This document shows positions 54,493 to 62,799 of a stretch of 64,000 nucleotides of DNA, piece after piece; the first letter of the stretch is position 1, and each line of letters opens with the position of its first letter. This DNA comes from Zafaria cholistanensis (GTDB lineage Bacteria > Actinomycetota > Actinomycetes > Actinomycetales > Micrococcaceae), in assembly GCF_008580665.1 (NCBI RefSeq), contig NZ_BKDJ01000010.1, forward strand, positions 1 through 64,000, given 5' to 3'. The notes under the pieces are model-generated. The model was not told where the DNA came from. It did not search any database and worked only from the letters and a program-made list of their open reading frames with translations. The translations under genes were made by a program, and so were the position numbers.

Positions 54493-55446
54493 GTGCAGTA
54501 CCCCGTACCCGTTCCGCCGGCTCGCCGTTTCATCCCTGCGGCCGAAGAGGTTCTCGGACGCCAAGGCGTAACCGTGTTGGTTCGGCCCTGGCGCGAAAAC
54601 CTCGTGTGGGCCGTGGCGCGAACCAACGGTGGAGAAACGCTGGGCACGCTCACCGGGCACATCACGGGTCAGGTCGGCGACTCACTGGGCCGTGGCCCGG
54701 CCGCCCACCCAAACCGCGGCAAGCTGCTCGACGCCGTCTGCAAGGCGGTTGTCCAAACCCGCTCCTGCCCCACAGAAGCGATCTATTCCGAGGATGAACT
54801 GCTGGGCGAGCAACTGGCGGCCGCCGGCCTCGCGGTCAACCCCGGCTACCCGCCGGCCGTTGGGCTCTCCACCGCCGAGGCTGCCATCATCCGACACCTC
54901 AACGGGCTCCAGTCGCGGTTGGAGATCGCTACCGATGCATCCGTCGGACGCCGCACCAAGTGGATGGGATTGGGCTGGATTATGGATTTTGGTCATGGCT
55001 TGCCTCCCGTGCTGGGGTCCCGCACCACCCACCGCGGAGGGGTCTTGGAGGGCGAACTGCGCGCCATCCGCCACGCTCTCGCCGCGGCACGGAGCGCGTC
55101 CCCGCTGGTCAGTATCGGCAAATGCGCCGTGACGTTGCGTTCCGACAGCAAGTTGGCACTGCGGATGATCACAGCGCCCGGTTGGGAACCGCCCGGCAGC
55201 AACGGCCACTGCCGGGTGGAGGTCGAACGCATCCAGCAGCTTTCCCTCCACGTCGACGTGGAGTTCCGCTGGGTCAAGGGCCACGCGGGCGACCATCTCA
55301 ACGGACTTGCAGACCGCCTCGCAGTATTGGCCCGCCGCAAGGCGGAGGCGGACCTCACCAAAGATCAGGCCGGGCGCCTGCTGAACCACATCCATGAGGC
55401 GACCAGGGCAGCCAAGACGCGTGTCGACGTCGCACTGGCTGCCTAG
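54493..55446 (+). CDS. RNase H type 1-domain protein
   Basis: The 317-residue protein starts at GTG after a strong AGGAGGT. Residues 1-145 form an unrecognised N-terminal domain. From about 155 comes an RNase HI fold with its acidic residues in IATDASVG, EGELRAIRHA, LRSDSKLAL and the end of WVKGHAGDHLNGLADRLA, so activity on RNA:DNA hybrids is likely. The N-terminal addition distinguishes it from housekeeping RnhA. It diverges from the NrtR-like gene. The 236 bp between are AT-rich and hold the promoters. Confidence 0.78.
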   Translation: MQYPVPVPPARRFIPAAEEVLGRQGVTVLVRPWRENLVWAVARTNGGETLGTLTGHITGQVGDSLGRGPAAHPNRGKLLDAVCKAVVQTRSCPTEAIYSEDELLGEQLAAAGLAVNPGYPPAVGLSTAEAAIIRHLNGLQSRLEIATDASVGRRTKWMGLGWIMDFGHGLPPVLGSRTTHRGGVLEGELRAIRHALAAARSASPLVSIGKCAVTLRSDSKLALRMITAPGWEPPGSNGHCRVEVERIQQLSLHVDVEFRWVKGHAGDHLNGLADRLAVLARRKAEADLTKDQAGRLLNHIHEATRAAKTRVDVALAA

Positions 55447-55545
55447 GGTTCCAAGACGATACCTGCAAGACGCGTGCGTCCGCGGCGCAAGAGACCTTCC
55501 TTGCTACCCCCCGGAACGTCCACGCCGGTGGCATAAGGTGTTCCC

Positions 55546-56499
55546 GTGTCTGATCTGCAATCCCTTGTTCTGGACGTGCCAGCCGAAACGGCAGCCCCTG
55601 TCACGCCGGCGTCCCCTGCATCCCTCACCCTCGGCCATGTGCTCGCCGGGATGGGCGCGGACCATGACCCGGCAATCGGGCTGGAGGACATTCTCGTTAT
55701 CCGCCATGCTTTCAGGCCCGGGGATGCCCATGCGTTGCGCGGGCCGGAGGATCTGACGGAGGACAGGGTCCTCGCCTACACCAGGGTGCAGGACGCCTCG
55801 TCCCGGCGCTTCCCCCTGGACCCGCCCCGGTACTGGGTGATCCTCATTGCTGACGGCCAGCGCCGGTCCCGTCTCTGGGGCACCTTCGAGAACCACGGCG
55901 AGGTGGCCGCGGAGTGCACCGGGACGCGGCGGTCCTTCGACCTGCGCCTGACAGGGTTCCTCGCGCCCCTGACTGAGCGGCTCGTGGTCGAATGGGACAA
56001 CCCCCGCAGCTGGCACCGCAGGGCCAGCGCCGCCAGCGCCGCGCGCATGTCCGTGCTGGAGATCGCGGACCGGGACAAGGTTCCTTTCCCTGGGTTCGAT
56101 CGCGTGCTGCTCGCCTATCACCAGCTGCGCGAGATGGTGGAGGACCCGCGCTACGCCGACTGGCGTGCCGCCCTGTCAGAAGTCCAAGGCATCTACCTCA
56201 TCACCGACGCCACCAACGGCAAGCAGTACGTTGGCAAGGCCGACGGTGCCGAACGCATCCTCGGCCGGTGGACAACCTACGCGCGCGACGGCCACGGCGG
56301 TAACGTCGCCTTGCGCGAGCTTGCCTTCCACAGCGGCGTTGGGGATGCGCCGGGGACGAAGACGGATCATGCCAGGCACTTCGTGTTCAGCCTTCTTCGC
56401 GTGTTCGGTCCCAGCACCCCCTCCTCAGAGGTGGACGCGGCTGAGTCCCACTACAAGGAGGCGCTGATGACCCGCAAATTCGGCCTCAACAGGAACTGA
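55546..56499 (+). CDS. GIY-YIG nuclease family protein
   Basis: The 317-residue protein starts at GTG. Residues 1-215 are an unrecognised domain rich in hydrophobic strands. The C-terminal 100 residues are a GIY-YIG domain (VQGIYLITDATNGKQYVGKA, then ERILGRWTTYA with the conserved Arg), with a Glu in the ESHYKEAL stretch as likely metal ligand. Such proteins with long N-terminal parts are common in defence and mobile regions, and some act in repair. It is 99 bp downstream of the RNase H gene in the same direction. Confidence 0.72.
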   Translation: MSDLQSLVLDVPAETAAPVTPASPASLTLGHVLAGMGADHDPAIGLEDILVIRHAFRPGDAHALRGPEDLTEDRVLAYTRVQDASSRRFPLDPPRYWVILIADGQRRSRLWGTFENHGEVAAECTGTRRSFDLRLTGFLAPLTERLVVEWDNPRSWHRRASAASAARMSVLEIADRDKVPFPGFDRVLLAYHQLREMVEDPRYADWRAALSEVQGIYLITDATNGKQYVGKADGAERILGRWTTYARDGHGGNVALRELAFHSGVGDAPGTKTDHARHFVFSLLRVFGPSTPSSEVDAAESHYKEALMTRKFGLNRN

Positions 56500-56586
56500 T
56501 CTATTCGCCCTGCCACTACCGAACGCCCTATTATCGGAACCGGCCAGCGAGATCCCGGTCCGGTCAAGCCCCAGGGCCACGAATCT

Positions 56587-57081
56587 TCAGTACATATGCA
56601 GCGCGGCCCCGTATCCCAGGGGCAGTCCGCGCCCGGCTGCCCAACTGGTGAGCACCTCGATGGTGCTCGCGGTGTCCAACTCCTGCATCCCTTCGGTTCC
56701 CGACGCCGGCGAGTTGCCGGCGTCATCCGCCGCCGAACCGTAGCCGATCCGCCAGTTGTAGGTGCCCTCCGGCCGGCAGGCCGCGGTCTCCACGTGGAAG
56801 GCGCCCGCGTCGATCAGCATGACCTGCGCATAGCGGGTAATCGGCTCCTCATCCTCCACCTGCAGCCAGTCGCCCGGTACAGCCAGCGACTTCACCAAAC
56901 CGGCAAGCTGGCCCAAGCTCTGCAGCTCGCTCCAGTCGGACAGGTCTTCGTTGTACTGCGCCCGCCACCAGAGTTGGCGTTCCCCCACCGTCTGCAGCAT
57001 CAGATCCAGTCGTTCATCCACGACCATCGAAGTTCCGGCCCCGCCCAAAGCCGCGGCACCAGCCACCACACCATCAACCAC
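56587..57081 (-). CDS. Unknown 164-residue protein, second gene of the S1/coiled-coil operon
   Basis: No family was recognised. The protein starts at GTG after GGGGGA, has a hydrophobic Ala/Gly start, and then an acidic, aromatic sequence (RQLWWRAQYNEDLSDWSELQ, YNWRIGYGSAAD) consistent with a small globular domain. It follows the large S1-like protein by 38 bp on the same strand and is probably co-expressed, perhaps as partner or immunity protein; this is inferred from position only. Confidence 0.5.
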   Translation of the reverse strand: MVDGVVAGAAALGGAGTSMVVDERLDLMLQTVGERQLWWRAQYNEDLSDWSELQSLGQLAGLVKSLAVPGDWLQVEDEEPITRYAQVMLIDAGAFHVETAACRPEGTYNWRIGYGSAADDAGNSPASGTEGMQELDTASTIEVLTSWAAGRGLPLGYGAALHMY

Positions 57082-57119
57082 AACATCCCCCGATCTGTAT
57101 TTGCCTACAGTTGCATGCC

Positions 57120-58895
57120 TTACACGTCGTACCGGTCGTGCAGGACCACCTCATGCAGCTCAATGTCCCCGTCAGGCAGCTTCCAGAAATGGACCCTGCG
57201 CGCCGAGGGCACGTTGTTTTCCACCGCCATCCGGAAACACAGGGCGCCGTCTTCCCGGGCCTGCTGCGGGTTGTTCCCGCCCAGGCCTGTCCGCAACGGA
57301 TGGACTTCCCGGCCGTTGACGTACCCGGCCCGTCCGACCAGCAGGTCAACGAGCGCCTTCGCCGCCTTGGAGCGCACCTCGGCCGGCTGCGCGAAATAGG
57401 ATTCGACGAACTTCGGTCCCACCCGGTAGGAAGCCAGCGGAAGATCGGCCTTCTCCGCCGGCGAAATCCGGCCCACCCACGCCGAATGCACCTCATGGCG
57501 CAGAGCTTCCTCCACGGTTCCAAACAGTTCCAGCGCGCTGCGTTCCGCAGCGGGCCTGGAACGTACCGCTTTGCGGGCCCGCTCCTGGGCATCGTTGCGC
57601 TGCTTCGTCAACTGCCGATTGGCTTTCTGCAGCCGGGTGTTCTCCTCGGTCAGTTGGCGGAGCTGGTCCAGCAGCTCCTGTTCCAGCACCGCCCAGTCCT
57701 CGCCGGGCTCCGCAACCTCCGTCCTGGCGGGATTGGGGATGCCCACGCCCGAGGTACCACCGGCCGCCCTCAGCTGCGCCTTCAGGGAATCGATTTCCAG
57801 CAGCGCCGTCCGCAGCGCCCGGCCCGGATCCACCGTTTCGGCAGGCCCTGAGGGGGCCGCGGATGTTCCGCCCCCAGTCACTGGCACCGCTGCACTTTCA
57901 ACCGCCGCACTGCCGGAAGGCAAGAACCTGCCGTCGTCCTCCTCCGGCGGCAAGAGATCGCGGCCCAGCTCCAGCCACGGCAGTCCACCCTCAACGAACG
58001 CTGGGCAGGGGACGACGGGCTCGTCGTCATCCACGTCTACAAGAACCAGGCGCTTCAGGCCCTTGTTTTGGACCAGGCGCGCGGGCACCACCTGCCCGGG
58101 CGACAGCAGCGAGTCCACGTCGTCGAGGTCGTTGGAGCTGATCTCGGCCCGCCCGATCGTTAGGGATTCCCCGGGCAAGGGGGACAGTACGGCCCGGTCC
58201 GCTTCGGCGGACTCGACCAGACACAGCACCACCTGGCCCCACGTGTAAGCCTTCGCCAGCCGGGGCCGGCTGACGGAAGCGGAGATGTCCAGGACGCGCG
58301 TGTCGGGGTCCAGGAGCCCCGCGACCGGTTGCCCCTTCGCCAGCAGCCAGTCCAGTCGAGCCCCCGGCACAACGTCTGCCTGCCGGATATGGGCCCTGCT
58401 CCCGTCCTCGAGTTCCACCCAGGCGCGTTCGCCCTCACCGATGAACCCCGTCACCGTGCCGCTGCGGCGCTGCGGAACGACCGGCAGCGGGCCCGTAACG
58501 GCCGCAGGCGCTCCACCCTTGGGCATGGGCAGGCGAAGCACCAGATCGATAAGATCCTCGGTCATCCGGGGCAGGTCCCGCGGGAATCGCGGAGTGAAGT
58601 ACTTGGTCGGCGTCCCGCGCTGTCCGCCGGTTTCCGCATACCGGTAGGCGCGGGCCGCGTTGCCCCAAACCTCCCAAGTCAGCGGCAGTCCGTCCGCGAA
58701 ATCCTCTGTCATCTGCCCGTTCTCGATGACGACGACGTCGGCCCAGTCCCCGACTTCACCCGCAACATAGGCCGCATCGAAATGCAGCGGCTCCTCCCCC
58801 AGCTTCCGGGAGACCACCACCAGGTGGCGTTCCCTCCCGGACAGCACCAGCTCCGCCAGTTCCCCACCGCTGCGCTCCCACACCGTCACACCCAT
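57120..58895 (-). CDS. Large protein with S1-like repeats, coiled coil and conserved C-terminal domain
   Basis: The 591-residue protein starts at ATG after GGGGGA. Residues 1-130 are an unrecognised domain (WADVVVIENGQMTEDFADG). Two S1/OB-like beta units follow near 145-205 and 215-280 (GTVTGFIGEGERAWVELEDG; GQVVLCLVESAEADRAVLSP), suggesting RNA binding. An acidic Ser/Pro linker leads to a coiled coil near 355-445 (QLRQLTEENTRLQKANRQL). The final 140 residues form a compact domain (FVESYFAQPAEVRSKAAKAL, VHFWKLPDGDIELHEVVL). Its end recalls RelE-like folds in pattern only. It lies upstream of the 164-residue gene and diverges from a small-protein gene. Confidence 0.55.
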   Translation of the reverse strand: MGVTVWERSGGELAELVLSGRERHLVVVSRKLGEEPLHFDAAYVAGEVGDWADVVVIENGQMTEDFADGLPLTWEVWGNAARAYRYAETGGQRGTPTKYFTPRFPRDLPRMTEDLIDLVLRLPMPKGGAPAAVTGPLPVVPQRRSGTVTGFIGEGERAWVELEDGSRAHIRQADVVPGARLDWLLAKGQPVAGLLDPDTRVLDISASVSRPRLAKAYTWGQVVLCLVESAEADRAVLSPLPGESLTIGRAEISSNDLDDVDSLLSPGQVVPARLVQNKGLKRLVLVDVDDDEPVVPCPAFVEGGLPWLELGRDLLPPEEDDGRFLPSGSAAVESAAVPVTGGGTSAAPSGPAETVDPGRALRTALLEIDSLKAQLRAAGGTSGVGIPNPARTEVAEPGEDWAVLEQELLDQLRQLTEENTRLQKANRQLTKQRNDAQERARKAVRSRPAAERSALELFGTVEEALRHEVHSAWVGRISPAEKADLPLASYRVGPKFVESYFAQPAEVRSKAAKALVDLLVGRAGYVNGREVHPLRTGLGGNNPQQAREDGALCFRMAVENNVPSARRVHFWKLPDGDIELHEVVLHDRYDV

Positions 58896-58966
58896 GTCGT
58901 CCCCCTCTCGCAGGCACCCCAAGTGCCCGCCTGTCCCCTTAGGCCACCAGTGTCCGTGGCCCATCT

Positions 58967-59098
58967 GACAGTTTGGATACGCCCCTGGACGCACAGAGAC
59001 GCGACCGGGCGGGGGCAGTTCGGCCACCCCACCGGCACCGGCCCGCCAAACTGTCGGTACCGGTTGATGGACTGCAGGTGCCGGACCACACAGTTCGG
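58967..59098. promoter_or_regulatory. Four related ACAGTTTGG-type boxes in the divergent region
   Basis: GACAGTTTGG (58967-58976), GGCAGTTCGG (59014-59023), the reverse complement of GACAGTTTGG (59046-59055) and CACAGTTCGG (59089-59098) share one consensus. They lie between two divergent genes and may bind a common regulator, possibly the HTH-like protein at 59461. Confidence 0.4.
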
Positions 59099-59138
59099 CA
59101 GGGGAACCGCCGTGGGGACGGCAGAAAGCAGGGGGACC

Positions 59139-59411
59139 ATGTCCGACCATTGGGAAATCATCTCTGACTACAAGCCGCTGGGACGGCCCATGCATCCGGC
59201 TACGAAGGCCGAGAAAAGGGAGATGCTTCAGGAGCTGCGGGTGTTTGGGAGCACCAGCCGGGAAGAGCTCTTGGACGTGCTCGTCAAGATCCTGGGACGG
59301 CCCCTCCTGTCCCTCGATTCGCTGTACTCCTCTGAGGCCCGCAGGGTGATCGAGCACTGCCAGCGCGCCAAGCGCCGCCGTGGAGCCGGCTTGAGTGTTC
59401 AACATCCTTGA
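59139..59411 (+). CDS. Small unknown protein of 90 residues
   Basis: The product is charged and helical (KAEKREMLQELRVFGSTSRE, LSSEARRVIEHCQRAKRRRG-like). AGGGGGACC precedes the ATG. No family was recognised. It lies after the box-containing region and just before a leaderless promoter. A small DNA- or RNA-binding partner is possible from its basic end, but is a guess. Confidence 0.5.
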   Translation: MSDHWEIISDYKPLGRPMHPATKAEKREMLQELRVFGSTSREELLDVLVKILGRPLLSLDSLYSSEARRVIEHCQRAKRRRGAGLSVQHP

Positions 59412-59425
59412 CCAAATGCGCACTC

Positions 59426-59454
59426 TTTACACATACGCAGTTTTTGCTCATACT
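59426..59454 (+). promoter_or_regulatory. Leaderless promoter of the HTH-like gene
   Basis: TTTACA (59426-59431) and CATACT (59449-59454) are separated by exactly 17 bp. The ATG at 59461 falls on the expected transcription start, and there is no ribosome binding site. Confidence 0.65.
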
Positions 59455-59460
59455 CAATCC

Positions 59461-59844
59461 ATGAGCAACACGTCGCACCAACGCATTGCCCGGGCCATGG
59501 CCCTGCTGGACAACCTGCCCGAATCCGCGCTGGATCAGGTGGAGGTCCTGGGCGAGGTCCGGGAACTCGTGGATGAGGCACTGAACGAGTCGATGGCCCG
59601 GGCCACCCTGGACGGAGCCTCCATCCGCGCCGTCGCACTCCGGGCGGGCCTGTCGCCAAACGCGGTGCCGCCCCGACTGGCGCGCACCGAACCGCTGCAG
59701 GCGTACTCCAATCCGGACGGCAAGGTCGTCGCTTCCTCGCTCGAAAGGGCCAGGTACGACGCCGAACTCGACCGCACGCCACCGGCTTCAACCAACCCGC
59801 CGCGCTTCCAGAAGCGCCGGCCCACCAGAGGGGGAACACCGTGA
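59461..59844 (+). CDS. Small protein with helix-turn-helix-like segment
   Basis: The 127-residue protein begins MSNTSHQRIARAMALLDNLP and has a helical acidic middle (LGEVRELVDEALNESMARA). The segment GASIRAVALRAGLSPNAVP (about 65-83) looks like a helix-turn-helix. The C-terminal tail is basic. It is probably a small regulator, perhaps of this operon. It is read from a leaderless promoter and overlaps the VWA gene by 4 bp, so the two are coupled. Confidence 0.6.
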   Translation: MSNTSHQRIARAMALLDNLPESALDQVEVLGEVRELVDEALNESMARATLDGASIRAVALRAGLSPNAVPPRLARTEPLQAYSNPDGKVVASSLERARYDAELDRTPPASTNPPRFQKRRPTRGGTP

Positions 59845-60539
59845 GCAAGACCCGTACCGACATCGTGATGCTGCTGGACCGTTCAGGATCGATGGCTTCC
59901 ATCGCCGACGACATGGCCGGTGGATTCAACGCCTTCATCGATGAGCAGCGCCGGAGCGACCCGGACGGCACCGTCTCCCTGTACCAGTTCGATGACAAGT
60001 TCACCGAGGTCTACGTCGAAAAGCCCCTGCCCGAGGTCGGACCCCTGGTCCTGGTCCCGCGCGGAACCACCGCCCTGTTGGATTCAATTGGCCGCTCCAT
60101 CGCCGAAACCCGGGCCCGCATCCAGGCCAAGCCGGCCGCGGAGCGCCCCGACACCGTGGTGTTCGGCATCATCACCGACGGGCATGAGAACGCCTCCCGG
60201 GAGGTCACCCACGCCGCCGCCAGGGCGCTGATCGAACGCCAGGAAGAGAAGGACGGCTGGACGTTCCTTTACTTGGGCGCCAACCAGGACGCCATCGAGG
60301 TCGGGGCCGGCCTGGGCATTGCCCGGGAACGCTCCATGACCTACGCCCCGGACCGCGTCGGCGACGCCATGGTGGCCATGAGCGACTCCGTCCATGCGCT
60401 GCGCACCGCCCGCGCACAGGGCATGGATATCGACGCCGCCCGCGGTGCGGCCACCTACTCCGAGGCTCACCGTGAGGCAGCCATGTCCGAGTCGCCACGA
60501 CGCCGGGGCAAGGGCGGCAAGCCGGCCAATCCACGCTAG
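59841..60539 (+). CDS. VWA-domain protein with intact MIDAS motif
   Basis: The 232-residue protein starts at GTG overlapping the previous stop (GTGA). It is a von Willebrand A domain with the metal-ion site DRSGSMAS (D13, S15, S17), PRGTTALLDSIG for the threonine and ITDGHENASR for the aspartate. The C-terminal tail (from about 205) is basic and disordered. Such small cytoplasmic VWA proteins act in protein-protein assembly. It probably works with the HTH-like protein. No MoxR ATPase is nearby. Confidence 0.8.
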   Translation: MSKTRTDIVMLLDRSGSMASIADDMAGGFNAFIDEQRRSDPDGTVSLYQFDDKFTEVYVEKPLPEVGPLVLVPRGTTALLDSIGRSIAETRARIQAKPAAERPDTVVFGIITDGHENASREVTHAAARALIERQEEKDGWTFLYLGANQDAIEVGAGLGIARERSMTYAPDRVGDAMVAMSDSVHALRTARAQGMDIDAARGAATYSEAHREAAMSESPRRRGKGGKPANPR

Positions 60540-60588
60540 CCCTGCGGGGATAGGCGGACGGCCCAAGCCTTCAGGGTCCAGCCGAAAA

Positions 60589-60622
60589 GGTGGGGCGCCG
60601 GCTCAGATGCCGACGCCCCACC
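60589..60622. terminator. Hairpin terminator between convergent VWA and SRPBCC genes
   Basis: GGTGGGGCG pairs with CGCCCCACC, with a further CGG/CCG pair inside and one mismatch, closing an 8-base loop. Confidence 0.7.
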
Positions 60623-60646
60623 GAACCGTTTGCTCGGAATGCACCC

Positions 60647-61144
60647 CTACCGGACGCCCTGCCCGGCCAAGATCCCGTCAATCTGCCCGAGGGCCTGGCC
60701 CATGCCCTCCTCCATGCCCATCTTGAGCATCTCCTCCATTTGGTCGAGGCTTTCAAAGGTGGACACCAAGGTCATGCGGGTGCCCCCGCCGGTCTCTTCC
60801 AGGGTCACTACGCACGTGGAGGTCCCCAGGAAGCCACTCGGCTCGCCGTCCTCGCCGGCGAACCCGTCCTGGAATTCCAGCCGGTGCGGGGCCTGGACGT
60901 CGGTGATGGTCCACCAGCCGCGGGGCGTCTCCCCGTCCGGGCCGGTCATGTAGTAGCGGCAGCTGCCGCCGGGCACGAACTCGTACCGTTCGAAGGTCGC
61001 CGGATACGTCGGCGGCCCCCACCAGCGCTCCAGCTGGCGCGGGTCCTCCCACACCTGCCACACGCGCTCCACGGTCGCGTCGAACTCGGTCACGAACGTG
61101 AGCGTCAGGTTCTCCAGGTCCTTGTTGCTGCTGACAACGGTCAT
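60647..61144 (-). CDS. SRPBCC/AHSA1-family protein
   Basis: The 165-residue protein has the START-like AHSA1 pattern (FDATVERVWQVWEDPRQLERWW, PGGSCRYYMTGPDGETPRGW, TLEETGGGTRMTLVSTFESL). Members bind hydrophobic ligands, and many form pairs with ArsR regulators. It lies 16 bp after the ArsR gene and is co-transcribed. The ATG at 61144 follows GGGGAAG. The ligand is unknown. Confidence 0.82.
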   Translation of the reverse strand: MTVVSSNKDLENLTLTFVTEFDATVERVWQVWEDPRQLERWWGPPTYPATFERYEFVPGGSCRYYMTGPDGETPRGWWTITDVQAPHRLEFQDGFAGEDGEPSGFLGTSTCVVTLEETGGGTRMTLVSTFESLDQMEEMLKMGMEEGMGQALGQIDGILAGQGVR

Positions 61145-61160
61145 GGCGCTTCCCCTTCTT

Positions 61161-61493
61161 CTATGGTCCCGAGAGGATCTCTCCAATACGATCGGCCCGG
61201 CCGCGCCAGACGTCCTCATAGGCGTCCAGCAGCCGCGCCGCCCTGCGGAGCGCCTCCGGGTTGGGATGCACCACCTGCTCCCGCCCGCGCCGCTCCTTGA
61301 TCACCAGCGAAGCCCGCTCCAGCACCGCCACGTGTTTCTGCACCGCGGCGAAACTCATGGCATAGCGCCGTGCCAGCTCCGAAACCGACTGTTCCCGCAG
61401 CATCGCCTGTTTGATGATGTCGCGGCGGGTCGCATCGGCCAGTGCCTGGAAGATGCGGTCAACGTCGGCGTCACTCAGCTCATATACAACCAT
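61161..61493 (-). CDS. ArsR-family transcriptional regulator
   Basis: The 110-residue winged-helix protein has DVDRIFQALADATRRDIIKQ, SVSELARRYAMSFAAVQKHVAVLE and the wing LVIKERRGREQVVH. There are no metal-binding cysteines, so it is not a metal sensor; it is of the type paired with AHSA1 proteins. It probably represses its own two-gene operon. No ribosome binding site precedes the ATG. Confidence 0.85.
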   Translation of the reverse strand: MVVYELSDADVDRIFQALADATRRDIIKQAMLREQSVSELARRYAMSFAAVQKHVAVLERASLVIKERRGREQVVHPNPEALRRAARLLDAYEDVWRGRADRIGEILSGP

Positions 61494-61511
61494 TTGGTTG
61501 TAGGTTAGCGC

Positions 61512-61554
61512 GGCCGGAAGGACCCCGCAAGGGGTGTGCGGGGTCCTTCCGGCC
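61512..61554 (-). terminator. Hairpin terminator of the dioxygenase-like gene
   Basis: Arms 61512-61529 and 61537-61554 are perfectly complementary over 18 bp with a 7-base loop, 15 bp after the stop of the dioxygenase-like gene. Confidence 0.82.
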
Positions 61555-61569
61555 CGCACGAGCCCGGGG

Positions 61570-62676
61570 TCAGGCGTTAGTAACCGGCACCCCGGGACCG
61601 GTTCCGCCTGAGACGCCGCCGGCCACCCCGCCGGGCATCCCTCCAGACACCCCGCCGGGCCTGCCACCTCCCCCGAACATGCCGCCACCGGTGGGCGCGG
61701 TGCCGGTGTCCACGCCCACGGCCAGCGCCACCGCGTACCCCTTCTCCACGTTCCCGGTGAGGGTTCCGAGCTGGCTCGCGCCGCCGTCGTCCCCGAAGAT
61801 GTTGTCGCTGGCCAGGGTGACGCCCGCGAGGCTGCGCACCGAGGACTCGTAGCCGGCGGTCGCGTAGACCGCGGTGCAGGCCTCCTCCGGAAGCGCGACC
61901 TGCGAGGTGGCGATCGCGTTCGCCGAATCGGCGATGGAGGCCTGGTCCGGGTAGACCTCAAAGTGGATGTGCGGCCAGCGCCCGGGATAGCAGGCCGGGA
62001 AGATGCTGGTGAAGCGCACCTTGCCGGCGGCATCGGCGATCTGCACCCCGCGCAGGTAGTTCTGGTCCTCCACGCCGGAGGAGTACAGCGAGTAGTTCCC
62101 GCCGGCGTCGCAGTGCCACACGTACACCGCGACCCCGGCGAAGGGCGCCCCGCCGTTGGCCAGGTCCGTGATGGTCAGTTCCAGCTCCATCGGGACGCCC
62201 CCGGCGGTGCCGGAGGAATCCCCGAAGCTGGAGCGGATGTCGCGGCGCACGATCCCGCTTTGCTCCAGCACGTCGGGCCCATTGGAGCCATCCCCCGGGT
62301 AGGGCCCGGCGGTCTCGTCCGGGATCTCCCCGGCCGAGGTGCCGGAGGCGCCCGCGGTGGAGGACGACGGCGTCTGTCCGGTCCCGCACGCGGCCAGGCC
62401 AAAGGCCATGGCCCCGATCCCGAAGGCCTTCAGCACGTTGCGGCGGCGCAGCAGGGTCTCGACGTCAAAGCCGAGCCCCTGGTCTTCGAGGTCCTCGTCC
62501 GGGCGGGGCAGGGGCCGGCCCTGGTAGTGGGTGCCGGGTGCGGGTGAGTCCGCGGCAGGCGTGCGGTCCGCGCCTCTTGAAGGCACGCCCCTTGAAGGCA
62601 CGGGCCTTGGGGGTACGGGCCTTGGCGGTACGTCTTCTGTGGGCATGTCTAATGTGGGTACGTCTTTCGGGAACAC
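61570..62676 (-). CDS. Exported intradiol dioxygenase-like protein
   Basis: The 368-residue protein starts at GTG after AGGAGG. A proline-rich N-terminus with 15-bp repeats is followed at about residue 105 by a twin-arginine-like motif (LRRRNVLKAFG) and a lipobox (GLAACG), so folded export as lipoprotein is likely. The dioxygenase core has GVAVYVWHCDAGGNYSLYS and the histidine pair in GRWPHIHFEVY, with further tyrosines as possible iron ligands. Exported intradiol-like proteins are known in actinomycetes; the substrate is not. The C-terminus is a Gly-rich repeat tail. The cytoplasmic N-terminal 100 residues are unusually long for a signal. Confidence 0.78.
   Translation of the reverse strand: MFPKDVPTLDMPTEDVPPRPVPPRPVPSRGVPSRGADRTPAADSPAPGTHYQGRPLPRPDEDLEDQGLGFDVETLLRRRNVLKAFGIGAMAFGLAACGTGQTPSSSTAGASGTSAGEIPDETAGPYPGDGSNGPDVLEQSGIVRRDIRSSFGDSSGTAGGVPMELELTITDLANGGAPFAGVAVYVWHCDAGGNYSLYSSGVEDQNYLRGVQIADAAGKVRFTSIFPACYPGRWPHIHFEVYPDQASIADSANAIATSQVALPEEACTAVYATAGYESSVRSLAGVTLASDNIFGDDGGASQLGTLTGNVEKGYAVALAVGVDTGTAPTGGGMFGGGGRPGGVSGGMPGGVAGGVSGGTGPGVPVTNA
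62576..62635 (-). repeat. 15-bp tandem repeat in the dioxygenase-like gene
   Basis: Units of CTTGAAGGCACGCCC type at 62576-62590, 62591-62605, 62606-62620 and 62621-62635 diverge toward the gene start. Weaker copies seem to continue to about 62665. Confidence 0.88.
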
Positions 62677-62799
62677 CGTTCCTCCTGTTTGCCGGGTTGG
62701 TCCCAGCCTAGGAGGGGTCCCTATGGGATCGCTGTGGCAGGGGGCAGGCCCCGCTGTGGCAACCCGAGCCGCCATCGGGGAGCTGTTGAGGCTCCCGCC

